Positions 35,147 to 45,665 of a stretch of 64,000 bases of DNA are shown in pieces; position 1 is the first letter of the stretch, and each line of letters opens with the position of its first letter. Below the pieces are notes generated by a model, which was given only the letters and a program-made list of their open reading frames with translations, did not search any database and was not told the DNA's origin. The stretch is from positions 46,074,446 through 46,138,445 of the forward strand of contig JAKTNV010000001.1 of the NCBI GenBank assembly GCA_022747635.1, read 5' to 3'. The DNA is from Hetaerina americana (lineage: Eukaryota > Arthropoda > Insecta > Odonata > Calopterygidae). The translations under genes and the position numbers were made by a program.

Positions 35147-36653
35147 GAGAGTGCCCACGTCAGAGAGGAATAGCAGCCTGGTGCCACAGGCGCCTGTTCC
35201 ACCAAGATTATACGGTCTACCCAAGATCCATAAGGAGGGTACTCCCATAAGACCCATTGTGAGTGCCATTGGGGCTCCAACATACCATCTGGCGAGGTAC
35301 CTGACGGGTGTCCTTGCACCTTACGTGGGGTCGTGTGAGCACCACATCAAAAACTCCGCAGAGTTCGTCCAGACGCTACGAACCATTAATCTGGATCAGC
35401 ATGACATTCTTGTAAGTTTCGACGTTGTGTCCTTATTTACTAAGATTCCGGTGAAGGACACCATACTGCTGCTGGAAGAGAAGTTTGACAGCAAAATCGT
35501 GGATCTCTTTCGCCACGTGCTGACCTCGACGTATTTTCAATACCAAAAGAAGTTTTACGAGCAAGTGGAAGGCGTCCCCATGGGCTCTCCATTGTCTCCG
35601 GCGATTGCCAATTTCTACATGGAGGAGTTCGAGGAGAGGGCACTTAGAACGGCCCCACTAAAACCGAGGCATTTCTTCAGGTATGTGGACGATACCTTCA
35701 TCATATGGCCGCACGGACCGGACACCATCACCAACTTCCTTGGCCACATGAATAGCATTCATCCCAGCATCCAGTTCACCATGGAGATTGAGAGCAACGG
35801 TCGGCTGCCCTTCCTGGATATCCTAATTGAAAGGAAAGCGGACGGGAGCTTAGGCCACAAGGTGTATAGGAAGCCTACCCACACCAATCTCTATTTGAAC
35901 GGGAAAAGCCACCATCACCCTGCCCAAAAACGAGGGGTTATGTCAACGCTCATCCACCGGGCAAAATGCGTGTCAGACCAGGAAGGTTTGGAGGCAGAAG
36001 TTCATCACCTGAAAAATACTTTCCTTCAGAATGGATACACAAGCCGGGAGGTCAATTTGGCCCTTAAAAGGGCCTTCACCAGAAACGACCGTCAGAGAGA
36101 GGAAAGAGAAAAACCCGTTGCCAGGGTCAGCATCCCCTTTGTTTCCACGGTATCCCATAAGATCTCCAGGATACTAAGGAAACATAAAGTGGAAACCATC
36201 CACAAGCCACAAGGAAAATTGAAGAACTTCCTTGGCACGGCAAAAGACGAACGGGGTTTGAAGGCGCCGGGGATATACCGGATCCCGTGTGAGTGCGGCC
36301 AGGTATACATCGGGGAGACTGGCCGCACAATTGAAAAGCGACTAACGGAGCATGAGCGATGCATCAGACTCCATTACCCTGAGAAGTCTGCAGTCGCCGA
36401 ACACAGCATCACGCATGGTCATCGGATTGACTGGGGGAGCACCAAAAGACTTTGTCACACGAACGGCTACTGGGACCGAGTGGCGAAGGAAGCCGTGGAA
36501 ATCCGACTGGAAGGACAGAATACCTTCAACAGGGACACTGGCTTCCAGATCAGCAGCACGTGGAGACCTGTGCTGAGAAAAATTGAAAGTACGAGACGTC
36601 ACCGGGGCGGCTCGGCACTTGGGAACACATCGGACCAATCGGAGGACACCTGA
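35106..36653 (+). CDS. Penelope-like reverse transcriptase/GIY-YIG endonuclease, N-terminally truncated
   Basis: This 515-codon frame is open throughout. The RT fingers contain PPRLYGLPKIHKEG and RPIVSAIGAPTYHLARYL (residues ~32-75). The catalytic Asp of motif A is D106 (SFDVVSLFTKIP). PMGSPLSPAIANFYME follows, then FRYVDDTFI with Y193-V-D-D196. The GIY-YIG nuclease starts at G389-I-Y391 and continues with CECGQVYIGETGRTIEKRL; Y401-I-G and R407 are expected active-site residues. Glu-rich helices follow (EAVEIRLEGQNTFNRDTG). The protein would copy element RNA at a nick made by the nuclease. Family members are usually longer, so roughly 200 or more N-terminal residues are missing. The first ~14 codons, including the Met, come from the antisense arm and are not native. 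Confidence 0.9.
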   Translation: MCGQSPRCIPGRTQRVPTSERNSSLVPQAPVPPRLYGLPKIHKEGTPIRPIVSAIGAPTYHLARYLTGVLAPYVGSCEHHIKNSAEFVQTLRTINLDQHDILVSFDVVSLFTKIPVKDTILLLEEKFDSKIVDLFRHVLTSTYFQYQKKFYEQVEGVPMGSPLSPAIANFYMEEFEERALRTAPLKPRHFFRYVDDTFIIWPHGPDTITNFLGHMNSIHPSIQFTMEIESNGRLPFLDILIERKADGSLGHKVYRKPTHTNLYLNGKSHHHPAQKRGVMSTLIHRAKCVSDQEGLEAEVHHLKNTFLQNGYTSREVNLALKRAFTRNDRQREEREKPVARVSIPFVSTVSHKISRILRKHKVETIHKPQGKLKNFLGTAKDERGLKAPGIYRIPCECGQVYIGETGRTIEKRLTEHERCIRLHYPEKSAVAEHSITHGHRIDWGSTKRLCHTNGYWDRVAKEAVEIRLEGQNTFNRDTGFQISSTWRPVLRKIESTRRHRGGSALGNTSDQSEDT

Positions 36654-36787
36654 CCCTACGACAGGGTATAAATACATGGCGAATTCATTGCTCTGCACTT
36701 CACCCTGAAGACGATGGCAGAGTTAGCCGTCGAAACGTCGGTGCACACCACGCTGACCCGGTGGGAAACCCGAGAGAACTTCCTGAA
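36290..36787 (+). repeat. Right arm (native 3' end) of the Penelope-like element
   Basis: This covers the last ~120 codons of the endonuclease, the stop at 36651-36653 and ~134 bp of 3' UTR. A TATAAATA lies at 36667-36674, about 33 bp before the hammerhead-like motif. That places a potential start site near the motif, a layout consistent with the internal promoters of Penelope-type terminal repeats. It is the exact inverted counterpart of 34649-35146. Confidence 0.85.
36701..36743 (+). ncRNA. Hammerhead-like ribozyme motif, right arm
   Basis: Penelope-like elements are known to carry minimal type I hammerhead ribozymes in their terminal repeats. Here CACC (36701-36704) can pair with GGTG (36740-36743) as helix I. 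CTGAAGA (36705-36711) fits the CUGANGA core. GATGGC/GCCGTC (36713-36718 with 36726-36731, one G-U pair) forms helix II with loop AGAGTTA. GAAACGTC supplies the GAAA strand, a very short palindromic helix III (ACGT), and the cleavage site after GTC at 36739. One base (C36712) stays unpaired between core and helix II, which is atypical. Activity is inferred; the short helix III suggests it would act as a dimer. Confidence 0.55.
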
Positions 36788-36799
36788 CATATATACACC
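36788..36799. repeat. Right copy of 12-bp target-site duplication
   Basis: CATATATACACC, identical to 34602-34613. Confidence 0.8.
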
Positions 36800-36959
36800 A
36801 TTTACCTTTCTACATGATCAGTATTGTTTCCACTAAGACTGTTTTATTTTTGGTAAAATATTGGCTGGCCATTTCAAAGCATTCACATTTACACATTTTT
36901 CCATTATCTTGCTTTGCTGTTCCTTTATTTTTTTATCCAGACCCTCTTGATGAAAGCAT

Positions 36960-37340
36960 ATAATAGATTATTTTCGTTGGCAATGAAAGCCATCTAATAA
37001 GTTTCACTATTCAACTCCGTAAATATTTCTAGAATTCCTTTTTTCTTTTTGTTCCTTTAATTATGATACCATTAGTATACTCTACTAATTGGAATATCCT
37101 AAGGCTCGTATTTCCCGTCAAGCTTGTATTTCTAACTGCATCACCTAGTACAAAGAAGGCGGCAGCGCTGATTGCCCGTCGCCCTGCCTTGCACTGACTT
37201 CAACTACAAAAGCATCTGTATATTCCCCGCGTTTCTCCAGCTACAAATTTAATCTTTACATTTTTACTTTAGCTAGCTTCATCAAAATATTTTCCAGCTT
37301 CTTTTTTCTGTTGCCTTTATCAAAATTAATTTTAAAACAC
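36960..37340 (-). pseudogene. Possible decayed non-LTR reverse transcriptase
   Basis: The minus strand translates, with frameshifts, to KKLENILMKLAKV and FVVEVSARQGDGQSALPPSL, resembling the RQGD-LSPxLF motif of non-LTR reverse transcriptases. Further on, FQLVEYTNGIIIKG resembles the LxYADDIxIIG catalytic box with both Asp residues lost. The order and spacing fit an RT palm domain. It is very degenerate and assigned with caution. It is not the same family as the 26310-30340 copies by motif wording. Confidence 0.4.
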
Positions 37341-38160
37341 ACTATATATTTTCGCGCGGAGACTCTCGCAACTCGTTCCGGTCCAATATTACTAAAAATA
37401 TGTTCACCATTATTTTTCCTTCAGTTATATAAAAATTTATACACTTCGACGTAAAATAAATTAAATATATAGGGTACAAAACAGGAAAGCATTCAGCGAA
37501 AATGCATCTACTTAAGGGAAAAAATGTTACTGCGACGGAGAAACACTCGAATATAATTATAAATCATCACAAAGACGAAAATATATGATTAACAAGATTG
37601 GCATTTCTAAAAAGATTAAGATACTCGATAAATCTCTCATGACTTGTTAAATATTGTAAATAACGTCGCCAGATTAATGAGCCACTATGAAAAGCTCAGA
37701 GCGTGAATAGGCAAATGTCTACACAATCCGAGATGGAAAATTTTTATTTACTATGCTTTTCTTATTACTCTGCAAGACGTCAAGAAAGAGGTATTTGGGA
37801 ATATATTAAAATCCATGTGTGTACATATGCATCTCTTTTTATATACTACTTTTTATATACCATATTTTGAATGATGCTGATATTTGAAAATGACTTCTAC
37901 ATTACATGTTATTCCTAATTTTCTAGTTTCAGCAAAATATACTGCCAAATTTAAGCTAACAGAAATAACGCGATATGTGCAATAAAATGCCCACGACGGT
38001 ATTTTTTATTTCACACGTATATGGATGTGCAAAATTTACACAAAGTGAAGACTAAAGCGGTAGATTTATTTCCCTCGCCATTTCATAACCATGAATGAAT
38101 CACACGCAGGTAATCGTAACTGCATTCGGTATAGTTGATTAAAATTATCAAAACAATTGA
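37341..38160. other. AT-rich intergenic DNA
   Basis: I recognise nothing. Confidence 0.4.
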
Positions 38161-39560
38161 AGGTAGACGTCGCAGCTTCCTAGGGACCCCATGAGAACGC
38201 CACCGTCAACGACAGGCGCCATACTCTTTTCAAGTTAGGGCGAAGGGATGACAGAGTAAGAAATCGCATTTTCCTCTTCCTTCCATTCACTCTCTTCTTG
38301 GAACAGTAATCAGATCACTAACGCGAGTCAATCCCCCACCCTTCTCTCTCTCTAATTTACTAGCTTTCATCTCCCTTTCTCCCTCATCGCGCACATTCAA
38401 CTCTGATGCTCAACGCTCAAGCGATATTGCACGGCGATTTTGAGCTGCCACGCTATGCGATACGTCTCATTTCTTTCTATCTCCAAAACTCACGCATTTA
38501 CCGTTTCTTCGCATGTTATGGATTTCTCCGTTCAAGGCCGATTCCTTCACGTCCACGAGCATTTTAAAACGGTTCAGGATTTTAGACATTTCGCCTTTTC
38601 TCCTCCGTCTGCACAGCATTTTACCACTATCTATATTTCGTTCGCATTTTTCTTTGAGTAACTTCAACAGAGTCCTAGAAAGATTACCAGCTGATCATCA
38701 TTTTCTATCACCGCGAAAATGAAGTCAACGTCACTCCGCAAACGGTCCTCGAAATGAAAACATCGAGGCGACGACTACTTGAAATCCGGAATGAGTTAAA
38801 TCGAGCACATTACCCAATCGGCAGACGTCGGTGAATCTCACACCGATGTCAACCGTCAAGGAGATGGTTCAAATCAATACACCACAGATAAATAGGGTTC
38901 AGTCGCGTGGAACATCTGTGAATGCGATCTGAGGATGCGCATATTACGTCGCCCGTTTTGCATCACTAAGTCACCTCCGCCACTTTTGCGATACTCAGTT
39001 TTCGTCTTGCTATCCTCCCTCCATCCATCCCGCCCACGGGAACCAAAGCGCTCGCATTTGACGCCGGGCGTGGGGAAGACTAGTCTTTTGTCATTTCTGA
39101 GGAGGAGTAGAAGGAGAGGGGGGTGAAACCATCGCCATCCCGAGGAGGAAAAACAGAAAGTGGGGGATGGCGATGACGGGAGGAGAGAGAGGACAAGGCG
39201 GGTCTGGTCTGTCTGCGGTGGCACTGAGAGAAATAGAGAGAAAAGGATTGCCCTTCCCCTTGCCCTCCACTACGGAGGGCTGGGGAGGGTTAAAAAAAAG
39301 AAGCCATCACCGACGACTCTGCGAGGCAAACAGGGACGGTCGTACCCTCGCGTCAAAACCGCACAAAGAGCGTGGGATTGCGCGGAGGGTTTTTCTTCTG
39401 CTAAAAAGCATTCGAGTAAGGGAAAAGCCCAAGGGTAAGAGGGTGGTGTCTCGTAAATATGGAGGAGAGAATGGAATGAGACGAGAAAAGAGGGAATGAG
39501 TAAGACATCTAAGCTCTGGCAGCACGATCGCTGCTGCGATCTTCAATTAAACAGCGGCCG
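38161..39560. other. CpG-rich block
   Basis: A moderately GC-rich, CpG-containing block, first pyrimidine-skewed, then G/A-rich from about 39060. Open frames are short and overlapping. A donor-like AAGGGTAAGAGG occurs near 39435. No coding exon is identifiable. Confidence 0.35.
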
Positions 39561-40437
39561 TCGGGGGGATGAGAGAGGTTGCTAAGGACTCACGTTGCAC
39601 TTTCATCGGAAAGCACCAGAGATCCAAGCCGCTCCACAAACGGCTCGATTTTGCATTATCGTGATGTATGTACCCAGCACGCTGGAGCACGTCGATGTCC
39701 CCAATTAAATGAGCTAAGGTATGATCAAATGGGGAAAAAAGGGATTACAACGTCCAAGAATTTCTGAACAGCGCAAAATATTATTATTAAAACTTTACCC
39801 GTCGTGTTGATGTTATTCGTCCAGTAATCTAACAGATGAATTAATTAACTGTCTTGTTAATTAGGTTCATTCACCTTTATGCCAAAGAGTAATAAGATTA
39901 GAAAAATCTTCTGAAATAGGAGACTGCTTTCAGGCCCCGCTTCTCGGCTATCTCAATGGCCCATTTTGACAACACATTTTCTCCACCATTCCGCCATTGA
40001 TTGTAACATCGGTTAACTATTGACACTAAACACGCATGTTTTTATTAGTGGCATTGATAAATACATTTTTAATTTCATAAATTTGAATACTTGTTTTTTT
40101 TTCAGAAATGTCCTCTGCTTGTATCCAGAAATGACTTCATCCGCAGGATAAAATTTGGATTTGTCAAGGCTTTGAAGATAATATTGCAGTACAGGCATGG
40201 ATAAAATTAGAGCCGAATGGAAGTAATTAAAAACTAATAGGTAATAGTCGTTATGAAGTCCTCTAAAGTGATATACCATTTTAATGAAATTCTATAAAAA
40301 TATACCTTTGAAAAAAATATGCCAAAAAATGCTATTTTAGCAGCTATACTATATTATCGCAGAATTACGCAACTCGTGAGGGTTAATAATCCATTTTTCG
40401 CAATATCAGCCACTCTGTCTGCCAGTAGTAAAATTTA

Positions 40438-40468
<31 letters not shown>

Positions 40469-40825
40469 TAGGGGCTTAGGTGCTGCTAAAGTAATTTTAA
40501 GAAACAATTGAGACACCTTTAGCGCACTGGACCTCATTTTTCCATTTAATCTTTAAATTGAGGTTGCGTGACTATCAAAGTGCTATGAATATAATGACTT
40601 AATCATGACACTTCAAAATGAAAAATAATTGAAACTAATCAATTAAGATTTAAAAACTCAGAAATATCAGATATCACAGAAAAGAAATCCAATCGGTGAG
40701 TGCGAACGAGTGCCAAAAAAGTCAACAGACCTACAACCCTTCCGTAAAAGAGCAAGTTATGAAAGTATAATTATGTTCCCATTAATAAATATGAAATATC
40801 ATCAATTATCCTATTGCAGAATAAA
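39561..40825. other. AT-rich DNA with a small (GT)n(AT)n repeat
   Basis: A microsatellite lies at about 40438-40470. Otherwise no feature was recognised up to the next mariner element. Confidence 0.5.
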
Positions 40826-40827
40826 TA

Positions 40828-42117
40828 CGAGAGCGGTTCAATAAGTATCCGTGTTTGACGACAAAGGGCGTTCCTGAGGGAAGTTTATGCTATCATCGTG
40901 TGCTGCCATGTATCAAATGACGGTGAAACAAATTTCAGACTGATTTAAAGTTTAGTTAGGATTTGGCAGCCATTCGATTAAGACGTGTTTCGTGATTTTC
41001 GCTAAGATGGAAAAAGAGCAGTATCGTTCGGTGATTCGCTTTTTGTTATTGGATGGGAAGAAATACGAGGAGATAAAGGCAACGTTGGGTGCCGTTTTTG
41101 GGAACACTTCGCCATCTATGGCCACAGTTAGATATTGGTTAAATGAATTTAAACGTGGGCGAACATATGTTTTTGATGAGGAGCGACCAGGACGCCCGGT
41201 AGACGTGGTTTCCGAGGAAATCATTCAAAAAGTCCACGCCATGAGTCTCGCTGATCGACGAACGAAAGTGCGCGAAGCAGCAGAGGCCTTGGGTGTGTCG
41301 ACCGGAACGGCAATTAATATTTTACATGATAAGTTGGCAATGAAAACATTGTCGGCCCGATGGGTGCCGCGATCGCTCACGATGGACAACAAGCTGATCA
41401 GGCTGTCAACTTCGAAGCAGTGTTTGCAGCAATTTTAGCGAGATCCGAAGGTGTTTTTGCGTCGAGCTATCACTGTTCATGAAACCTGGATTCATCATTA
41501 CACACCAGAAACTAAGCAACAATCAAAACAATGGATTTCTCCCGGTGAATCTGCTCCAAAGAAGGCGAAGATGGTCCGATCGGCCGGAAAGGTCATACCG
41601 ACGGTTTTTTGGGATGCAAATGGCGTCATCCTCATGGAGTTTTTAGAAAAAGGAAGAGCGATCACTGGGAAATACTACAGTGAGTTATTGAATCGCTTTG
41701 CCAAAAACTGAAGGAGATACGGCCGTATTTGGTGAAAAAGAAGGTGCTGTTTCACCACCATAACGCACCAGCACATTCATCCGGAGTTGTCGCCGCCAAA
41801 CTACATGAACCACGCTATGAATTGCTGCCGCACCCGCCAAATTCACCCGATCTGGCTCCCTGCGACTTTTTCTTATTCCCTAACATGAATAATTTGCTCG
41901 CGGGATAAAATTTAGCTCAAACGAGGAAGTTATCGCTGAGATAGAGGCGTATTTTGGGGAGTTCGAGAAATCCTATTTTTTGGAGGGGTTAAAAAATGGC
42001 CGAAACGTTAGGAGAATTGTATCTTTCTAAAAGGGTACTATGTTGAAAAATAAAAAAGATATTTTTGAAAAAATGGTTTCTTCATTACTATCACGGTTAC
42101 TTATTTAACCGCCCTCG
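40828..42117 (+). mobile_element. Nearly full-length mariner transposon, irritans-like (element 3)
   Basis: TA at 40826-40827 and 42118-42119 flanks a 1290-bp unit, the standard mariner length. The terminal repeats read CGAGAGCGGTTCAATAAGTA (left) and CGAGGGCGGTTAAATAAGTA (reverse complement of the right), continuing as TCCGTG/ACCGTG. The transposase gene occupies most of the inside but carries a stop, frameshifts and catalytic changes. The family resemblance (MEK...FLLLDGKK..., WIHHYTPETKQQSKQW) is to irritans-type mariners. Confidence 0.95.
41007..42053 (+). pseudogene. Inactivated mariner transposase (element 3)
   Basis: The protein starts MEKEQYRSVIRFLLLDGKK and has the first HTH (YEEIKATLGAVFG), the linker GRTYVFDEERPGRPVDVVSE and the second HTH (RRTKVREAAEALGVSTG). 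The catalytic region has changed. The expected TVDETW reads TVHETWIHHYTPE and the expected HQDNAP reads HHHNAPAH, so the first two catalytic Asp residues are His. The third survives in SPDLAPCDFFLFP. A TAG interrupts the frame at 41436-41438. A frameshift occurs near 41700 and another near 41906. The C-terminus is GYYVEK, stop at 42051-42053. Confidence 0.95.
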
Positions 42118-42119
42118 TA

Positions 42120-42780
42120 GCCCTGAAAGGAACGGGTAAGAAACGTTCATGCAATTCAACTATAACACTAATAACGTCCTTACACATTCCTGAATTCTAG
42201 AAAATGTTTCTAAAAAGATTTTGCATTAACAACTTAAAATAAAGTCAAAGAAATCAATCTTTTAAGCGACATCACCCCAGCGGAGCTTCGGCTTTGGCAG
42301 AGAAGGGTACAAACCATTATGACAGCCAAGAAATCAAATATCGAAAAACACCAGTTGAAATATTTTCAGTTTCACTTGTGGCTATATTAGAATCGCAAAG
42401 CACCCCAATAATTTTTTTAAAGAGGAGAGAATGTATTTGGCCTACATTGGATTCGAATGATGATCGTACTAATGAAGAGGCCACTATAGATTGCCAAATG
42501 TCTTTCCAAACTCAAGGAAATTACGCTCTTCATGGCACCACATACTATACATCAGATTCGTCGATATAAGTGAACTGTTCGGTGCAATGACAACCCGAAT
42601 AACCTAATCGGATGCGGCTGTATTAGAAAACATCCTATTTTCATTTGGACAATATACTTTCTATCATCGGTAATCCTTTAATATCCATCCAAAAGCGATA
42701 ATCTGGCCATAATCATGATTTCCTGATTGAAAACAAAGGTGGACAGAGGAAACATACGGCAAGAAAAATACGTTGTCTCT
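42120..42780. other. AT-rich DNA
   Basis: A 91-codon open stretch at 42294-42569 lacks an ATG start and recognisable domains. Nothing is supported. Confidence 0.4.
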
Positions 42781-44450
42781 TCTCCTCCTATGGCAATGCC
42801 CAGGGATTAAAAATACGCGACGTAACGGCGTCCATAAGTGGTTGTATTCTGCTGCGTTCTGAGCCTGCGTATCCCCGGGCGGTTCGGGAACACTTCCGCG
42901 GAGATTCTACCCCCTCCGCAACATTGAGCGACGGGGTAAAGCGGCGTGATTCCCCGTGATCTTCAATTGAAATCGGCCACGCCTCGAGTATGGACAAGAG
43001 AACACCACAAACTGACCGAACGGGATCGCGCCAAAGACGCGAATGCGATTCGATCGTGACGAAAGTGACTTCGCACCCGCAATGTGCGAGCATACGCCCA
43101 TGTCCGCGCGTGTCAACGATGCGCGGCGAATCCATGTGCGCACGGGAATAAAGGGGGCGTAACGCAGGGAGGAGATCCGGCTGTGAAGCGCGTGGAGGGC
43201 ACGGATGGCCCTCGATAGAGGAAAAGAGAAGGAAAGAGAAGGAAGTGGGTGCGCTGAAGGGGGAGAGACGGGAAGGAGGCAGGACAATGGTTGGGGGTCG
43301 TGTTTTGAGCAATGGAGAGGGAAAGGAGAAGGAGAGGGGGGGAGTTGATGTCGGGCCCGGGACAACCCTCCTCCTCCGCCCCCTCCCCTCCCACTCCCAA
43401 ACCAGCTGCCTGATGCCTGCTTGCCCGCCGTGTTGCAGGTATTGACGTTCTCTCGCAAGGCGAGAGGGCGAAGAGGGGGGTGGGAGGAGAGGGTAAGTGG
43501 GGTAGGGCGGAGGGAAAACGAGAGGGAGAGAAAGGGAGAGAGAAAGGTGGAGACGAGGAGAGGGCAAAATGGAGACTGGAGGAGAGGAGGAGCAGGGAGG
43601 GAACCGTGCGGATGTGGGGAGGGGGTCGGGATGCGAGGCGTGGCGGCATTATACGGGGAGAGACGGAGGGAAGGAGGAATTAGGAATGAAGAGGATGGCG
43701 CGAGGGGGTAAGAGAGGGTCGAGTCGAGGAGAGGGGAGACATAAAAGGAAATCAGAAGTGAGCGTCGGAAGTGAAAAGGAAAATCCGTCCCGGCACAATC
43801 GACGCACACACCATTGGGGAGCGTCGCGAGGCACTGCCATTTGAGTGCATCAAATGGCACCGCGCTGGAAAGGGTTTCAAGGAGTCTTTCCTACGGACGT
43901 AGTCTGACCCAAATATAACGCGGGTTTGGACACCGCCTACGATCGAGAGGCTCGGAAGAGCACACTCTCGGTCGTCCACGGCCAAGAATGAGCCAATCAA
44001 AATGAACGGTGGTCATGGTCCGGGAAGGCTTCTCGATTGGCGCTGGACTGGACAACCAGTGAAACCTATCGAGAACATCTGCTATCCATCCATCAAACCT
44101 ATGCTGCACATCCCGCGTCAGTCCTTCCTGGAGCCAATTCCTTGCGCCTCCTCAACGTGGCCCTCAATCTTCGCGAACATAAACGTTTCCGTCTTACTTC
44201 GCACTCTTGGTCCCGAGAGCACATTAATTATACCGGTCGAATGAGTCGTGTGGATGGAACGCACACGAGGGGTCGTGGGCTCCAATGACTCCAGGCACAG
44301 ATTCTTTGAAGCAAGACGTGGTTTGGCGGACCGGTGCGAAGTAACAAGAACCGCCGACTCACCGAAAAACAATCCTACCACCTACTGGTTCTCATAACTC
44401 GAAATCTCTCACCGCCGAAGTAAGAGGTTCTTGGACAATGCCACTTGAGA
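42781..44450. other. CpG-rich block
   Basis: One of the most CpG-dense blocks in the window, G/A-rich on the plus strand between 43200 and 43750. Frames of up to 317 codons (minus) come from the absence of stops in skewed sequence and translate to Ser/Pro/Leu repeats. A donor-like GAGAGG|GTAAGT lies near 43491, preceded by an acceptor-like GTGTTGCAG at about 43438, but the exon they would define is low-complexity. Confidence 0.4.
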
Positions 44451-45570
44451 TCCGGTTACACGCTCATGTCGGAAACCGTCAGTGGAAAAGTTAGAGGTAG
44501 AAGGAGGGATATAGAGGTGGTTATCATTGTAAATTGAAACAGGCAAATTATAGGAAATACAAGGTGAAAATAAGAATGATATTTACCTTGATGAAAGGAA
44601 AAGGTATGTGCACTTATCATGTGAGGAAAGATTAAGAAAGGGTCATGGTAGTGATGACAACAAAAAGACAATTTTTTGGCTAAAAACTTGAATGGAAACA
44701 AATGAAAATGATCATGCGCATATGAGTACCGTGCCACACCCACCGCTCGGAGGCAGAACGGCAGGGGGAAAGGGGTATACAAACGGAATGATGGAATTCC
44801 AAACATTATTCAAGAGAATGTTAAGAAGATACCAAACGATAGCATTAACATATTTTGCTGGGTGATAGTGAAAAATCGTAACGTAGGAATAAATAGTACA
44901 TCAGATGGAAATTGGGAGAACTAAATGCTCCGAGAGTCTCTCGCTAGCTTAGAATGCGTGAGTATGAGAATCGACAGTAAGAAAACAATAAGATTGCCCT
45001 CCTTCGGAACCATTTCAGAAAACCTGGATTGAATTCACAAGCCCTCTGAAAACAACCTAATATGCAACCGAGTATTCTAAACCACAAATAAATGCCAATA
45101 ATGTAAAATGATTAGACTAGATGACTCTTAATAAGCATATCTCAGTCTTGTAAAATGACTTCCAGATTTGAGAAACAGAACCCGTAATGTCAAAATCGTT
45201 GTCGTCCAGTTTAGCTTCCGTTTGGTGAGCACTTCGAGTGCAGTACGTTCAATTTTGGGCCCTTCCTTAGAAGCTGATGAAAAACACCTAATTCGGTGTT
45301 GGCCAATGCTAATAAGAAGAAGTTTTCCATCCTACACTCTCTTCCGTACAGCGTATATAACCTTCAATATCCATGTGTCGCCTTCAAGCATCATAAATAA
45401 CTTTAGCATAGGACGTAGACATGTACAACGGTGTTCATTCAGTCCTTCTCGCAAGCGTTCATGTTCCCGAAAGGTTTGAAATGAAGCTTACCTTGAAATT
45501 TACCCAGAGACACGATCTTGGAGTTTGACTGACTCCAAAGAAGTTGAAATCATATGCACACAGGTATAAT
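44451..45570. other. Unassigned intergenic DNA
   Basis: Frames at 44456-44806 (minus) and 45168-45479 (plus) have no recognisable domain or splice support. Confidence 0.4.
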
Positions 45571-45665
45571 ATAGCCTCAGTGGATAGCTCACAGGGACTT
45601 CGAGCTGTTTCCATCTGCTTATAACCTTGGGTTGAGTGAAATGTAACGCAGTCTGTATACGACTA
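45571..45665 (+). mobile_element. tRNA-derived SINE-like head
   Basis: TAGCCTCAGTGGATAGCTCA resembles a tRNA D-arm/A-box, and CCTTGGGTTGAGTGAAA, about 45 bp later, resembles a B-box. The internal spacing fits a tRNA with extra bases. No acceptor stem closes, so it is a SINE or relic. Confidence 0.4.

Larger units (their letters stand above)
34614..36787 (+). mobile_element. Penelope-like retroelement with inverted terminal arms
   Basis: This 2174-bp insertion lies between 12-bp duplications. It contains one main reading frame (reverse transcriptase then GIY-YIG endonuclease) and two 498-bp arms in opposite orientation, 34649-35146 and 36290-36787. The arms have equal length and identical predicted translations. 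The right arm is the natural 3' end of the element (endonuclease C-terminus plus 3' UTR). The left arm is an inverted copy of it and extends 35 bp further, to 34614. Main-copy sequence begins abruptly at the arm junction (about 35147), so the protein's N-terminal part is lost. Penelope-like elements are known for LTR-like terminal copies in direct or inverted order. The arm identity points to a recent insertion. Confidence 0.9.

Noticed and set aside
34783..35319. Separate minus-strand GIY-YIG gene of 178 codons
   Set aside because: It is the inverted arm of the Penelope-like element joined to antisense RT sequence; the N-terminal ~57 residues are antisense noise.
42294..42569. 91-codon open stretch downstream of mariner element 3
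   Set aside because: No ATG at its start and no domain or convincing splice sites.
42788..43860. Two long minus-strand frames of 259 and 317 codons
   Set aside because: They overlap in different registers of a skewed CpG-rich block and translate to Ser/Pro/Leu/Arg repeats with no domain; missing stop codons follow from composition.
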